This document shows, piece by piece, positions 26,028 to 36,900 of a DNA stretch of 64,000 bases (position 1 is the first letter of the stretch; each line of letters opens with the position of its first letter). The stretch is from Rhynchosporium graminicola (taxonomy: Eukaryota > Ascomycota > Leotiomycetes > Helotiales > Ploettnerulaceae). The translations under genes and the position numbers were made by a program. Below the pieces are notes generated by a model. It was given only the letters and a program-made list of their open reading frames with translations, did no database searches and was not told the origin of the DNA. Location: the NCBI GenBank assembly GCA_900074885.1, contig FJUW01000006.1:62001-126000 (forward strand). Direction: 5' to 3'.

Positions 26028-26262
26028 TATAATAACTAGTCAGGTTTAGAGGTCTCTCCCTATTAGTAGAAACACTTACTACTAAGCGAGATTACACGAG
26101 TAGAGTTTAGGGGCCCCTTTTCATATATATACTTCTATTCTCTCTCTACTTCTTTACTCCTTAGTTATAGATTCTCAAGTGATTCTTACTACTTCATATT
26201 TATAGCAATATAAGGTCTTATTACTCAGGTAGTTTTGAGACCTTTCTAGAGCAAGCGTCATA
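26028..26262 (+). repeat. 3' LTR
   Basis: 235 bp, starting TATAATAACTAG, a G-to-A/C-to-T mutated version of the 5' LTR start, and ending GCGTCATA. It is followed by the target duplication ATAAA. Original LTR termini TGTGAC...GTCACA are inferred, not seen. Confidence 0.95.
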
Positions 26263-26498
26263 ATAAATACAGAGACTATATATTTAAGTCATATGATATA
26301 TAGCGAGAGCGAATCTGGGAAGCCTGGAATTACGTAGTTACTCCTGGGCTATTAACTAAGCTGATTGAAAGTATACTAGAGCGCATAGAAGCTGTAATTC
26401 AGGCGAAGGGAAAGTTCACTAAGTATTAGAGTTAATTACTAGTAATCTAAATGCTGAAAGTCTAGCTTTTGATTATTCTGCCGATGAGTTCTGCCATC

Positions 26499-26534
26499 AA
26501 GGCGGTGAGCCATAATTTACCCCCGGCACCTCCG
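26499..26534 (-). repeat. Right terminal inverted repeat of the Tc1/mariner element
   Basis: Inverted copy of 18980-19015, followed directly by the TA target dinucleotide at 26535-26536. Confidence 0.95.
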
Positions 26535-26536
26535 TA

Positions 26537-28444
26537 AGCTTTAGCTCAAGAAGCGACAGCCAAATACGCAGCAAGCACGTAGGCAAGCGAGTAACCAAGT
26601 AAGTAAGCAAGATAAATTGTCTCAAACCAATCCATACATGAAGTCATCCACGTATCGAGTTCTTTCCAGCGCAAGCAAAGCCAAAAATCAATTTCAACAA
26701 ATGGACGAGCAATAAAAGCCAAGCAAGGTACACCCAAACGTGCATCCACGACGCCATCGACGAAGTATTCCCCAGCACCAGCACGTAGATCGTGGTGGGA
26801 ACCAAGATACGAGCCTCCGGTGTCCATTCGCGATAGGCAGACAAATATTTGATATGTCTTATAGTCGATTCAGCACCTCCATGTCTCTACTCACAGGGAT
26901 CATGTTATACAGCTTTGTACAATGAGGTTGTGGACGATGGAATCGCTTACGGCTCAGAGGTTACAAGTAGACAAATACTTATATAGCTCGTGCCCAAGTA
27001 TGCATGTAGGTGTGCAGATTATAAGTCTGCAACCAAGGGATCGGACCGGAATGATCTGCAAGACTTGATCTTGGCTGACGATTCTTCTGCAAAGCCTCTC
27101 TCTCATCTCAGCCTTACCGTGTAAATACCGGGATCGGCACCTGCGGGGGTTTTGCTGTACTGTACTGTATTATATAAGTACTTAGGTAGGTAGATAATCG
27201 TCGGTTCCCCTCTCACCTCCAGCCGGACATTTTGCTTTTCGAGAAGTATCTTCATGCCCGACACAATTATGGGACCGCTGTCGCTTCCATGGATACAATA
27301 TAAATATAAATATGAATACAAATGTATATGGTACATATAATTATATACATGTATGTCAAACGTAATGGCTAGGTGTCTTGGATTTCCGGAATTGTCGGCA
27401 AAGCAGAGATCCGTACATCACAAGTACGACTGGCATATAAGTACTTACTGTAGGCGAGCTAATGACTCCTGCAAGACGATTTGTTACATAGGTAATTAAA
27501 GCAATATGGGAACCTTGGCAATTGGGTATTGATACAATCCCGAATGACTCATCACAGTCGGTAGGTCAGTCAATACCGTAGATACCATACCACAATGGCC
27601 GTGTCGAGCCGAGGTTGAGTGGTTTAAATTGTGGTACGGTGATTTAGATGTCTTTGTCGTGACTTGGCGGTACATTGTAAGTATACAAGGTTACATGACA
27701 TGGCCTCGTTGACTTCAAGTGGCTTGGTGAAATTACGTCACCAGCCATCACAATCAAAGACATCTCGGTGCAGTCACATACATCAATCACAGCTGTGCAA
27801 GAGTGGCACTGCTGGTCTTGACAAAGTCACTTCTTTCTCTCCGGTCTCTGCGTTTCCTACATTTATCTTATCTGACCTTCCTTGATACGACCTGTACCTA
27901 ACAATATCAATCAATATCCTATAGAGCTTCATATCAGACCAGACCAGACCAGTCCAGACCAGTCCAGTCAGTTTACCTATATTCCCTCGGTGCTCGAACA
28001 CTTTCCGCTGGACAAATATTGTAAACAGTCACCGCCAAATCAGCTCGAGCGCAGGATCCCCGACTCAACCGCAGATTCAGGGTCCCCCCCACATTTCATT
28101 ACTGACGCCCAGATCCCTGACACGAACCATATTATAAGTAGGTCGCTCCAGTCTACACATGTATGGTATATATGTGAGCACAATTGGTTGTTTCCATTTG
28201 CTTTTTATCATTGTTTTCTGTTCCTGGTCTGTCCAAAACTTATCCTCAATATTCCAGGGCCATTTTCACACTCTGAGTCAGTCGGTATTCGAAATTGGTT
28301 CCCCTAACTAACGATTGTTAGTCTCGAGACTAACTAAGTACGTCAGAGACTAGATATCAACAACATCCCCGATTCCCGACGTTACTACGTACCCCCCTCC
28401 GTCTCTCCTCCTCCTCCTCTCCCCCCCTTCGCCCTTCCCTCAAC
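26537..28444. other. Intergenic between the transposon block and SLM1
   Basis: No gene is supported. A CT/CTCC-rich leader (about 28390-28440) directly precedes the SLM1 ATG. Frames on both strands up to 141 codons show no recognisable domain. Confidence 0.5.
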
Positions 28445-31416
28445 ATGACGAATCTCCATTCCGACGCAGCCATTCCTCCTCCTTCTCAAGCACACACCGA
28501 TCGAGGCTACGGCGCAAATAGCTCGCGAGCAAACTTGGGAGCGAACGCAGTCGCAACAACAGACTTTGGATCAGCACCAGGTTATCCTACAAACGTATCT
28601 CCGGTAGCACAATCCGCGAACAACAGAGGAAGATTTCATGAAGAGTGGGAAGCGAGTCAACGAGGGAGCTCAATAATAGACGGTCCAATGCAGCGATCCG
28701 ATTCTGTAATGTCGCAAGGCGACACCTTGATCCTATCTCGTGGGGGAACCTTGAAGAAGAAGGCATCCCTGCGCAAGACTGGCTCTGTGAAGAGAAGCTC
28801 GAGCCGCAGAAGTTCCAGAGCTGGCAGTGTGCGCAGTCTGGCTCTTCAACCCGCGGGGGATGAGGATGAGACGCACAGCGCGTTCTACTCCCCAGTACCC
28901 ACTACTGGCAACCCTACGGAGATTCTCGCAAACCGATTCCAAGGTATGTACTAGTATTTGTGTCCAGAGTATAGTGGTACTAATGCCCTCCTCACAGCCT
29001 GGCGAAAAGTTCTCAAGGACTTAATCACTTATTTCCGAGAAATACAGAGCAGCTACGATCACAGATCAAAGAGTCTCCTCAAGATTTCCAATGTGATCAA
29101 CAACACTTCTGCCCCTGCCATGTTTTTGGAATCTGGCGGCATTGATGATGCTCTCCAGATACTTCGAGGATATCACAAATCCGCAATCGCCGAGGCGAAC
29201 AAGTCCAGAGATATTGAGAACGATGTTATTCTGGCTCTCACTGGATTGAGAAGTGATTTGAATCAGAAGATCAAGGAGATTAAGGGTCTCACTAGCGACT
29301 TCAAGAACTCGGTTGATAAGGAGATGGAAGCCACTCGTCGCGCTGTCAATGAGCTTCAAGAAGGCTTAGGACAGTCCGATATGGACCCTGCTCAGATGAC
29401 GGGCAAGAAAGATCCTTATCTGTTGAAGCTTGCAGCAGATCGTCAAGTTGAGAAACAGATTGACGAGGAGAATTACTTGCACCAGGTAAGCCACAAACAA
29501 ACTCTTCGCACGCATGAGTGGTCTACGAACATCGGAGATCTGAGAATTCAGGACTGTTTCTATCGAACTGCGACTAACAAAGACCAGGCATATTTGAACC
29601 TCGAGGCTTCAGGACGAGAGCTGGAAGCCATCGTTGTGGGCGAAATCCAAAAGTCCTACAACGCCTATGCAGGAATTCTGAAGCGCGAGGCAGATGCAGC
29701 GTACAGCACTGGAGAGGAGCTGCGCGCTGGCCCCATCGCTATGCCCAAGGATCATGAATGGAACACATTCGTTCGGAACGACGAGCATTTTGTTGATCCC
29801 AACATTCCCGTTCGACAGGCTCAGAACATTCATTATCCTGGTCGCGATAATGAGCTTGCTCAAGAAGTTCGCGCTGGACTTCTAGAGCGGAAGTCCAAGT
29901 ACTTGAAGAGTTACACTGCTGGATGGTAAGTGCCCCTCTGTTCTGACATTTGGGTCAACCAAAGCTATTCAAACCGCAACATCAACTGACATAGCTACAG
30001 GTATGTTCTCTCTCCGACGCATCTCCATGAGTTCAAATCGGCGGATAAAGGTCAGGCCCCAATCATGTCCCTTTACCTCCCAGAGCAAAAGCTTGGCTCC
30101 CGCTCCAATGAAGGGTCCTCCTCGAACAAATTCATGCTCAAGGGTCGCCAAACTGGTTCCATGCATCGAGGCCATTCGTGGGTCTTCAGAGCAGAAAGTT
30201 ACGATACTATGAATGCTTGGGTATGTAAATTTATTTTCTTTTAGCGATTCTTCGCGAAGCGACGCTCAGTGGAGTTGCTTCTCACAAATCGTGCTTGACA
30301 AGTCCGACGTGCTCTTGTTCCAGATCTTGATTTGCTGACCCTCTTAAATAGTATGAGGACATCCGAACTCTTACAGAGAAGTCTCCTCAAGAACGAAATG
30401 CATTCGTACGCCAACATGCTCGAAGCATCAGCGGTACACTGCAAAGAGCAGGCTCCGTCAGCAGCGACGGAATGATGGACGAAGACGATGAAGAACCATT
30501 CACTGCCTCCAAGGCAAACATTGTTAACACTGGACCAAAGCAAGACGAGCTGCCGACACGTCCAAAGCCAGGTGGGAGATTCCCGTCAGACATCAATCTA
30601 TCCAGAGGCTTACAGGCTCCTCCCTCCCATTCTAGTGGAAGTTCGGGATTCGAAAAGAACGATGTAGTTGCTGCCGGTGGTGCGCTTCCAGGCAATGCTA
30701 TGCACCAATATGGCGATGACGCTGCCTCCCCTACGCATGCTGCATATGTCAATCAGCAAGCCAAAGAAGATGGTGTCAACCCATACACAAATCAGAGAAT
30801 GAGCCTGGACCTTGGACGAGGCCGATCCGATGATCAATTTCCAGCTAGCGGACTCGCCGCTGCTGGGCTCGGCGGAGCTGCTGTGGGAGCTGCTGGAACC
30901 CAAGCTTATCACGAGTACGAAGATGAGAAGTCAGGTGAATATCGTCAACAGCTAGAAGAGCAGGCTGCTCGCGAGGCCACTTCAATTACCGCGCCAGACA
31001 CTCATGAGCAGCAATCTGAACAGAAAGCTGCACAGGAGGTTGCTGTCTATGCTGCTCCAGACAGTGGACTTGCCAATGCGACACCAGAGGCATCTATGGG
31101 CACTGACCCAGATAGTGATCTCCTACGCCATAGATCTGAGACAGCTATCTACACTGCTCTAGACAGCGGCTTGAAAAATCCTGGAACCGACTCTAGCTTT
31201 ATGTCTGGAGCTCGTAGTCAAGGCGACATTACTTCGAATGTCACTGCAAGTGCCTCAACCAGCTCCTGCACCAATCCAATCGAAGTTGCTCTTCGACCAG
31301 TAACAGATTTGAGACCATCTCTAGCTGCGGGGCAACACCATGAAAGTGTACAGAGTGTTTCGCAACTCCATGTCCCAGGCGAGTTCCCCATGGATGGCAG
31401 AGTCACAGAGCGTTGA
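28445..31416 (+). CDS. SLM1: Slm1/Slm2-type PH-domain protein
   Basis: Five exons: 28445-28943, 28998-29485, 29588-29925, 30001-30220, 30352-31416; about 869 aa. Slm proteins bind PI(4,5)P2 at the plasma membrane and act with TORC2 and eisosomes in actin and sphingolipid control. The N-terminus has basic, Ser-rich repeats (KRSSSRRSSRAGSVRS). Residues about 167-425 form the helical F-BAR-like region (WRKVLKDLITYFREIQSSYD, then ATRRAVNELQEGLGQ). A PH domain covers about 435-525 (YLKSYTAGW, YVLSPTHLHEF, SWVFRAESYDTMNAWYEDI). A long disordered tail follows. Introns 3 and 4 fall inside the PH domain. Intron 2 (29486-29587) is 102 nt, a multiple of three, with no stop, so its retention would add 34 residues. 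Confidence 0.93.
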
Positions 31417-32247
31417 ATATTTCCCTTAAAGAAGTGGCTCACTTGCATTATCTGTATAGCTTTGTATGACTAGTGGTATTATTTTGGCCAAATGGATGGG
31501 TGCATTAGAGAGGATCGGAATGGTCAGGATGGCTAGATGGGCTTATGGTGGGGTGCGAGGGCGCTCGAAAGCGTAACAGGTGTTCAAGGAGGCGGTTTAG
31601 AGATGGGCATACGTATATGGTAAATCACAGATTGATCATTGAGAAAACGCTGCCTCTTCTAATACGCTGCCCTTATTGTTGTGACTTCGTATTTTCACTT
31701 GCAAGTCTGCTCTAGTAGTACGCATTCACAGATACCTGAGCCACATAAGAGGGAGGGTATGAAGGTTATACGACTACGACGTGACTCCAAGAGATGAGAA
31801 ACAAACTACTTTCAGACATGGACAAATCATCTATATTTACCTCGCTACATGCCTATAAAGAGGGCAGAAACTCTAAATACCTTGGTCTTAAGAGTGATTT
31901 TGCCATGTGCATTTTTCAATTGTCTTTTTCAGCCCAAAAGGAAGTAAATAAGATACCCGAAATATTGCCGAGCCTAGGTATGAAGCAAATCCATGACGAT
32001 TTGGTGTGCACCTCCTGCACCCCTGCAGCTGAACATGGGGGAAGTGGGAGGCCGCAGGCAAGCTCGAACTCTGATGTTGACTATGTGATGGAACTAAAGA
32101 GCCCGATTCGAATTCAGCTTCAACCCACTCAGTCCCCTATTTAGCTTTGTCAACCACAGGTAATGCATAGTATCTCTACACTATTATTCTCGTGATGCTT
32201 CTCCGGTAGCAAGCAGCGAGATTGACAAGCCAGGACGCCGTCGCATA
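31417..32247. other. Intergenic between SLM1 and LDB17
   Basis: 3' flank of SLM1 and 5' flank of LDB17. A 116-codon frame (31794-32144) has no recognisable domain and probably lies in leader sequence. Confidence 0.5.
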
Positions 32248-33901
32248 ATGGATGAGTTCGAGTACCATCTCGAGAGCGAGTCGCAGTTCTGGGATGGTAT
32301 GCTATGCGACAAATTCCCACTCTCTCTGATCAACATACTGACTGTTTTGCCGGAGTACAGAACTCGACGAAATAGTCTCTGCGAAATGTTCTACATATCA
32401 ATTGATCGATAACGCCTTACGCTCCTTCATTAGCTTCACGAAGACCTTCAAGGATGAATACCTGAGTTCAGAACATGATTTCGCGACCTGTCTGCAGAAA
32501 CTTTTACAGAGCAAGCTCTTTAGGCGGGCCGATGATTATGTGAGGATACAAATGGTATATAGTCTGCAACAAGAGGATGATCCTTGGGCGCTGTATATCA
32601 TTGCGGGCTTCCTGCTCTTTGATGGAAGGCAGCACGAGGCAGTTTTCGAGATGATGAGTAATGAGGGCTGCTTTCCCCGACTGCTGGAATTGATCAAGAT
32701 GGGGAAGAGGGATGATGCAAGGCTACATCGGCTGTTTCTGGAACTGCTCTATGAGATGTCCCGCTGCCAACCTCTGCCCGTGGTGGAATTGGGTAAGGTA
32801 GACGATGATTTCATTATCATGCTCTTCCAGATCATTGAGGAACTATCAGATGATGTGGACGATCCATACCACTACCCAGTCATTCGAGTTCTCGTAAGTA
32901 TACCCTTTCAACGTGCTCACCTCTCTACTAAACTTTGACAGCTGGTCCTGAACGAACAATGGCTCGTAGCATCCACCAAAAGCCCACCCATGGCCCATAC
33001 CACAAATCGCGTAATCAAAGTCCTCTCGGACCACGGCTCATCATACATGACCTTCGGCGAGAACATAATCCTCCTCCTTAACCGCGAGACCGAAACCTCT
33101 CTCCAGCTCCTCATCCTCAAGCTCCTCTACCTCCTATTCACTACGCCCGCAACCCACGAATACTTCTACACCAACGACCTGCGAGTGCTCCTCGATGTTA
33201 TAATTCGTAACCTGCTCGACCTGCCCAACGAGCTGATCTCTTTACGCCACACTTACTTACGTGTCATGCATCCCTTACTAGCACATACGCAACTAAACCA
33301 ACCACCACACTACAAACACGACGAGATCCTTAAAGTGCTTTCTATTCTCGGCGGCTCTTCAAACGCTCATTGGGAACCCGCAGATGAAACAACAGTCCGA
33401 CTCGTGGATCGAGTAGCTAAAGTCCCTTGGCTCCGAAATGACGACGACGACCCCGTGAATGAAGGAGAAGTAGCGCGAAAGTTACTGGGGATATCGCTTT
33501 CACCCGAGCAAACAGAAAGTAAAGTCAGCGTACTCGATGTAGCAGGTGTGATGGAGAAGCCGGGCGTGCAGACTCCTAGTCGGAGATTGGAGAATGAGGA
33601 AAGTGGGCAAGAACCTGCGGGAGATGACGATGGGAAGAGCAAAGGAAGTGAGAATGAGAATGGTAATAAAGTTTCTGAGGAGGGTGTATCGCCTACGAAG
33701 AAAGCTCCGCCGCCTGTAAAAAGCAGGAGACATCCACCGCCCCCTATCCCGCCGCAGATCCAAGCGAATGGCTCCAGCGGGAAGAAAATGCCTCCTAAAG
33801 CACCACCAAGAAGGAGAACGAAGTTGAAATCCGTGGCTTTGGTAGAGAATCTTGAGAATGAGACAGCTCAGGAAGGCTCGAGCATAGCGGAGTCAAGGTA
33901 A
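32248..33901 (+). CDS. LDB17: Ldb17/SPIN90-type Arp2/3 regulator
   Basis: Three exons: 32248-32296, 32361-32893, 32942-33901; 513 aa. The armadillo-like SPIN90/Ldb17 leucine-rich domain spans about residues 1-390 ([18 protein letters not shown] across the first splice, [32 protein letters not shown]). In fungi, members localise to cortical actin patches, activate Arp2/3 without a pre-existing filament and link it to endocytosis. The C-terminal tail is charged and then proline-rich ([20 protein letters not shown]), a likely SH3 ligand, as in the yeast protein. The 49-nt first exon is supported by the in-phase junction and the conserved start. The length is normal for the family. Confidence 0.93.
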
Positions 33902-36900
33902 TTAGGGATGCTTACCAGCTAGCGATTCGTACGATGTTTCTTTCTGCTGCATTACTTGGAAGCGATGGCGTTTATGGATACTGGGTAGGGTAGGGTTGGA
34001 GAGTGGTCACTACATATGAGAGAACGCCTTAGAATTCAAGTGAGCGTGTAATTTGGCATTTGATTGGCGTTAAGTTAGACAGAGGTCTAGTTTGTAAATA
34101 AACGCTTTTTATTGATGACTGATAAAAAGCATGATAGCATACTTCCTAGGAAGTCTTTACTCGGTCACATTCTCGTGAAATATCCGCATCTGCTTGTTCT
34201 AGTTAGTACATTGTTCTCTATAAGCTGCAACAAGATGCTGGAGCTGTCTCTCTAGTAGCTAGGTAGGCTGTCATCTCAGGCTTCTAGGATAACGAGAGAG
34301 AGAGAGAGATTTTAGTATTTGATTGGCGTCGCGTCAGAGAGGTCTGGCCTGATCTATAACATAAGTAGGTTTATTTGAATCATTGAAATGAGAAGGAAAC
34401 ACGATAATATCCTATACTCTCTCGGGATGGATATCTTCACTCTATCCCATGATTCCCATCTATTCTTCTGAATTCTTCGTGACCATCCTTACGGATCTAT
34501 CTGTCTATCTATCTATCTACCTATCTGTCTACCTGCCTACCACACACAAACATATCATCTTTCAAACTTGACTTCCGAAAAAAGATATGAATGATTGGAT
34601 ACGCACTCCTCTCTACCTATTCTAGCTTTCCGAGCCTGACCATTACATTACCAATGTGGTGAGAAATAGTGATTGCCAAGGCCGTCTTGAAAGTTTAGAT
34701 CTTTTCTTTCTCTCTTTTCTTTCTCCTTGTGACCTTGTCGTCTAACCCATCCTTTGCGAGAATCCTGGTTGATGGTGTTGTTCGAGCCGAGTTCTGATGG
34801 TTTCTGTTGCGGATTGCACTTTTAGGGTAGGGTAGGGTAGGGTGGGTAAAGTACCTAACCTGCCTGTTCGAAATCCTTTGTTTGGATCCAGACCCACTAT
34901 TTCCTTACCTGCTCGGTTATACATTGTTTCAGGATACCTCCCCTAGGTACCTACCTACCCGCCTTGGTAGATTTGTTGGTTTAGATAAGTACCTAGGCAT
35001 GTATGTATTAACTATTGTTGAATCCCAGGGGCAAGCCTCGTTCGCGTTAGTTGGTCCTTTCTATGCGCAATACGCTAACTTTCTCGAGCAGATGTGTGAT
35101 AGATGTGATGGATGTGCCTCAATGCTCGGCGGGATAACGGCCATATCCATAGAATCTAGTGGAAGGTTGTTGGGGAGTTTTCGCGATGGGATCAATAGGG
35201 TATGCGAGGGATGATGACTTGTTTGCTGGGCAGGCGGTGAGATTCCGAGGATTGCGTCTTGTGCTACGTAGGGTTGGTTGATAGATAGACCGCTGTGCTG
35301 GGAGTGCTAGCGTGCGATTTTGTGGAAGTTGGGGTTGTTGAATATTGGATGGATGGTTTTCTTCGCCTGTTTGTTGGCTATAAGGTGGAACAGAATGCTG
35401 AGTGGAGGATGGGCTTGGTACGACATGTAAACTCTACGTTGTGATGATTGGGGTGGAATGACTGTGATGGTAGGATGTCCCTTGTGTTGTGTGGATGTGA
35501 TATCGGAGCATTGAGTTGAAGTCGTTGATTGCGGACGTAATCTCCAGAGGAGGATATTATTCGGAGCACGTAGGGTGAACACTTCGATCGCTTTGGTACA
35601 ATTTCTGTGATTGAAGAGGATGATAGTTGAATACTCTTGTTATTGACTTCACTCGACATAATATGGATCGTGACGAGATTAGTAGAGTTCACACGTAGCC
35701 TTAATGCAATTGAGATAGAGCAAATGGCCCAGAGCGTAAGTGTCAAATGCTTCGACCGCTTCCAAACAACTTCCATATCCGTATAATTGAGCTTTATGAT
35801 GCGTTTATTGTAGGGTCCACCAGTTTGAAAGTAACGTTCAATAGCACTGGCCTGGGTTCTGCTCCGGTTAACAGATATTGACCTCAATTCGATCGTGGAC
35901 AATGACAAAACCGAATGGATAATCGCTTTGTCCCTGCAGAGAGTTTCCTAGATTTCCAAGGCTGTTGGATACAAGGTAGGGGAAGCCTGAGCTTGAAGCA
36001 AGGAATTCGAAGATTCTCACACTTCCCATAAAATATGTGTTGCATTGAGTAGGTTCTTCGACTGCTTCCCATCATGAAGCGGTCTGATAATGACTTCTGG
36101 ATGTGCTCCGATAGCGCTACCTTTTCTCCGTTCCGATGTACCTCACCGGCGAATGCTCTTACCATAGTATCTACTTTCACTTGCGGCATTTGCTCAGAGC
36201 TATATATAATATCCGTGAAGAGTTTGATGACCTGACCGCTTTAATCATATGCAAGCCTGTGGCAGCACCACCTTCGTCCAGGATCTGCGTAGCCGGACGA
36301 AGAATCGCAGTGGTAGCACCTATCGGAAGCTCCTCCGCTCCAAGTGATATTCGTACCACCAGTTCGCATTATAGCTACTTAACCAGTACTGTCTTCTTAG
36401 ATCTCTTGGTTACCGCCATGAGTCCTTGGGCAAGGACCTAGGTAGCACACCCTGCTGTCCACTGCCAGCGCGAGCTGACATGGGAGGGGAACCTGGTTGA
36501 CAGGTGCATGCTGTAACTCTTTTGTGCAACTACTACCATGGTGTCAGTGCTAGAACACCTAGAGCGTTGACTTGTAGATCTAGACGTGCGTGGCCAGGCG
36601 TGATTTAGTCCTCAGGTCGTTATGTCTTAAACGTGACGTAGATTGAAGGAATTTTGGGAAGGTGACATTGTTACGACCCCATGGATTCTGTATGTCCTTG
36701 CAGCATGGGCAATTTCTGCAGATCAACTTTCTTAAGACTTGATCAGGACGACGCTGCGGTTCTTACTTGATCAATTGCTAATGGACACGGGATTCCTTCG
36801 CAACCTCCGTACAGGCTTCAGAACACTCGTCGAGGTCAGCGTGTACTCAAGGCTTCAGGTTGCTTACCAAATCTGGCAAGAGAAATGACGATCGAGTGCA

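Larger units (their letters stand above)
20092..26262 (+). mobile_element. Ty3/gypsy LTR retrotransposon, RIP-mutated
   Basis: It has 235-bp direct LTRs at both ends and 5-bp target duplications ATAAA at 20087-20091 and 26263-26267. A polypurine tract (about 26014-26027) precedes the 3' LTR. The order inside is gag-like region, aspartic protease motif (DSGA near 22044), reverse transcriptase start, N gap, then integrase and a C-terminal tail. This Gag-PR-RT-IN order and the tail resembling chromodomain-type integrase ends indicate Ty3/gypsy. All frames are full of TAG/TAA codons, so there is no functional product. Total length is 6171 bp including 677 Ns. Confidence 0.93.
19165..26429 (+). 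pseudogene. Tc1/mariner DDE transposase, RIP-mutated and split (19165-20091 + 26268-26429)
   Basis: One reading frame runs without frameshift through both parts but is broken by TAG/TAA codons. Visible parts: an N-terminal helix-turn-helix region (KTLPEIIKILDLSIKQVYYA), the first catalytic Asp in DETW (GAC at 19657), the second Asp in DNAPGH (GAT at 19945) and Glu in LIETLW (GAG at 20050). Thirty-four residues separate the last two, giving DD34E. The frame passes exactly from codon AAA at 20089-20091 to TAC at 26268, across the LTR insertion. It then continues to WEAWNYVVTPGLL and ends at TAG 26427-26429. The stop before DNAPGH fits CAG changed to TAG; the one before PLYSPDLN fits TGG changed to TAG. 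The 5' limit is approximate. Confidence 0.88.
18980..26534 (+). mobile_element. Tc1/mariner DNA transposon, split by a nested LTR retrotransposon
   Basis: The element is bounded by perfect 36-bp terminal inverted repeats (18980-19015 and 26499-26534). Each end is flanked by the dinucleotide TA (18978-18979 and 26535-26536), the standard Tc1/mariner target duplication. Removing the inserted LTR element and one copy of its 5-bp duplication leaves about 1.38 kb, a normal size for the family. The inside encodes a DD34E transposase with many TAG/TAA stops. The element is dead: it is mutated by RIP and interrupted. Confidence 0.93.

Noticed and set aside
31794..32144. 116-codon frame between SLM1 and LDB17
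   Set aside because: No recognisable motif; more likely promoter or leader of LDB17.
28445..34000. SLM1 and LDB17 adjacency as a functional actin cluster
   Set aside because: Two neighbouring genes with a shared theme are not evidence of a cluster without synteny or co-expression data.
34825..34850. GGGTA repeats resembling telomere sequence
   Set aside because: The unit is a pentamer, not TTAGGG, the run is short, and unique genes lie on both sides.
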